Shown: piece after piece, positions 6,558-6,645 of the stretch
Layout: each line of letters opens with the position of its first letter
Numbering within the stretch: the first letter of the stretch is position 1
Assembly (NCBI GenBank): GCA_028822885.1
Contig: JAPKCP010000181.1
Location: 1 to 6,645, forward strand
From: Yoonia sp.
GTDB taxonomy: Bacteria; Pseudomonadota; Alphaproteobacteria; Rhodobacterales; Rhodobacteraceae
Direction: 5' to 3'
DNA: 6,645 bases
Position numbers and translations under genes: made by a program
Notes under the pieces: model-generated
Seen by the model: only the letters and a program-made list of their open reading frames with translations
What the model was told of the DNA's origin: nothing
Database searches by the model: none

Positions 6558-6645
6558 ATGGTGTCATTGGCGAAATATTTGTCGGACTGCATAGCAGCAA
6601 ACGAAGGTGATCATGCAGGTTTGAGCTATGGTCGAGACTGGTGTT
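6558..6645 (+). CDS. Start of an unidentified protein, cut by the window end (3' partial)
   Basis: A frame opens about 20 bases after the amidinotransferase stop and stays open to the last base. It starts at ATG 6558, or more likely at GTG 6561, which is better spaced from GGAG at 6552-6555. Only 28-29 residues are visible. They begin MVSLAKYLSDCIAANEGDHA and continue with GLSYGRDWC. No domain can be assigned with certainty. The pattern of an amphipathic helix, then a short turn and a strand-like LSYG, is reminiscent of the N-terminus of AMP-forming acyl-CoA synthetases and adenylation proteins. That is a resemblance only. The short gap, shared strand and ribosome binding site suggest it is co-transcribed with the amidinotransferase. 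An open frame of this length can also occur by chance. Confidence 0.45.
   Translation, partial: MVSLAKYLSDCIAANEGDHAGLSYGRDWC

Noticed and set aside
6550..6594. Small reading frame from ATG 6550.
   Set aside because: It encodes only 14 residues, overlaps the better supported frame at 6558, and its ATG overlaps the GGAG site itself.

Overview
The window holds four confidently identified genes and the start of a probable fifth, all on the + strand and tightly spaced. There is no RNA gene, mobile element, CRISPR array or integrase, and no gene-free stretch over 300 bases. The moderate GC content, the codon use, and the protein style (an IPNS-type oxygenase, and an adaptor/RND pair in which the RND protein has Asp-Asn in TM4 and Asn-Asn in TM10) fit a Gram-negative proteobacterium. 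A marine alphaproteobacterium of the Roseobacter/Rhodobacteraceae type is my best guess. The Gram-negative part is firm, because the pump needs a periplasm; the lower rank is inference.

Layout: (1) 1-714 is the C-terminal ~237 residues of an Fe(II)/2-oxoglutarate-dependent oxygenase of the isopenicillin N synthase family, cut by the window's left edge. (2) A 156-base gap follows, with two mutually exclusive small hairpins just before the next start codon. (3) 871-2088 encodes a membrane-anchored periplasmic adaptor (HlyD/AcrA type). (4) 2085-5324 encodes a 1079-residue RND permease whose start codon overlaps the adaptor stop (ATGA). (5) After a 104-base gap with no visible terminator, 5429-6538 encodes a 369-residue amidinotransferase of the arginine:glycine amidinotransferase (AGAT/GATM) family with the whole catalytic set intact. 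(6) About 20 bases later a further reading frame opens at 6558 or 6561 and runs off the right edge.

How they may work together: adaptor plus permease make two of the three parts of a tripartite efflux pump; the outer-membrane channel is not here and must be supplied from elsewhere. The pump sits between an oxygenase and an amidino-transferring enzyme, and a further short-spaced gene follows. That arrangement resembles a small biosynthesis-plus-export locus for a guanidino compound. Co-orientation and spacing are seen in the sequence; the joint pathway is inference. The unusual points worth checking are the acceptor-loop residues of the amidinotransferase, the reduced charged relay of the RND protein, its Gly/Ala-rich loop at the expected switch-loop position, and the identity of the two genes cut by the window edges.
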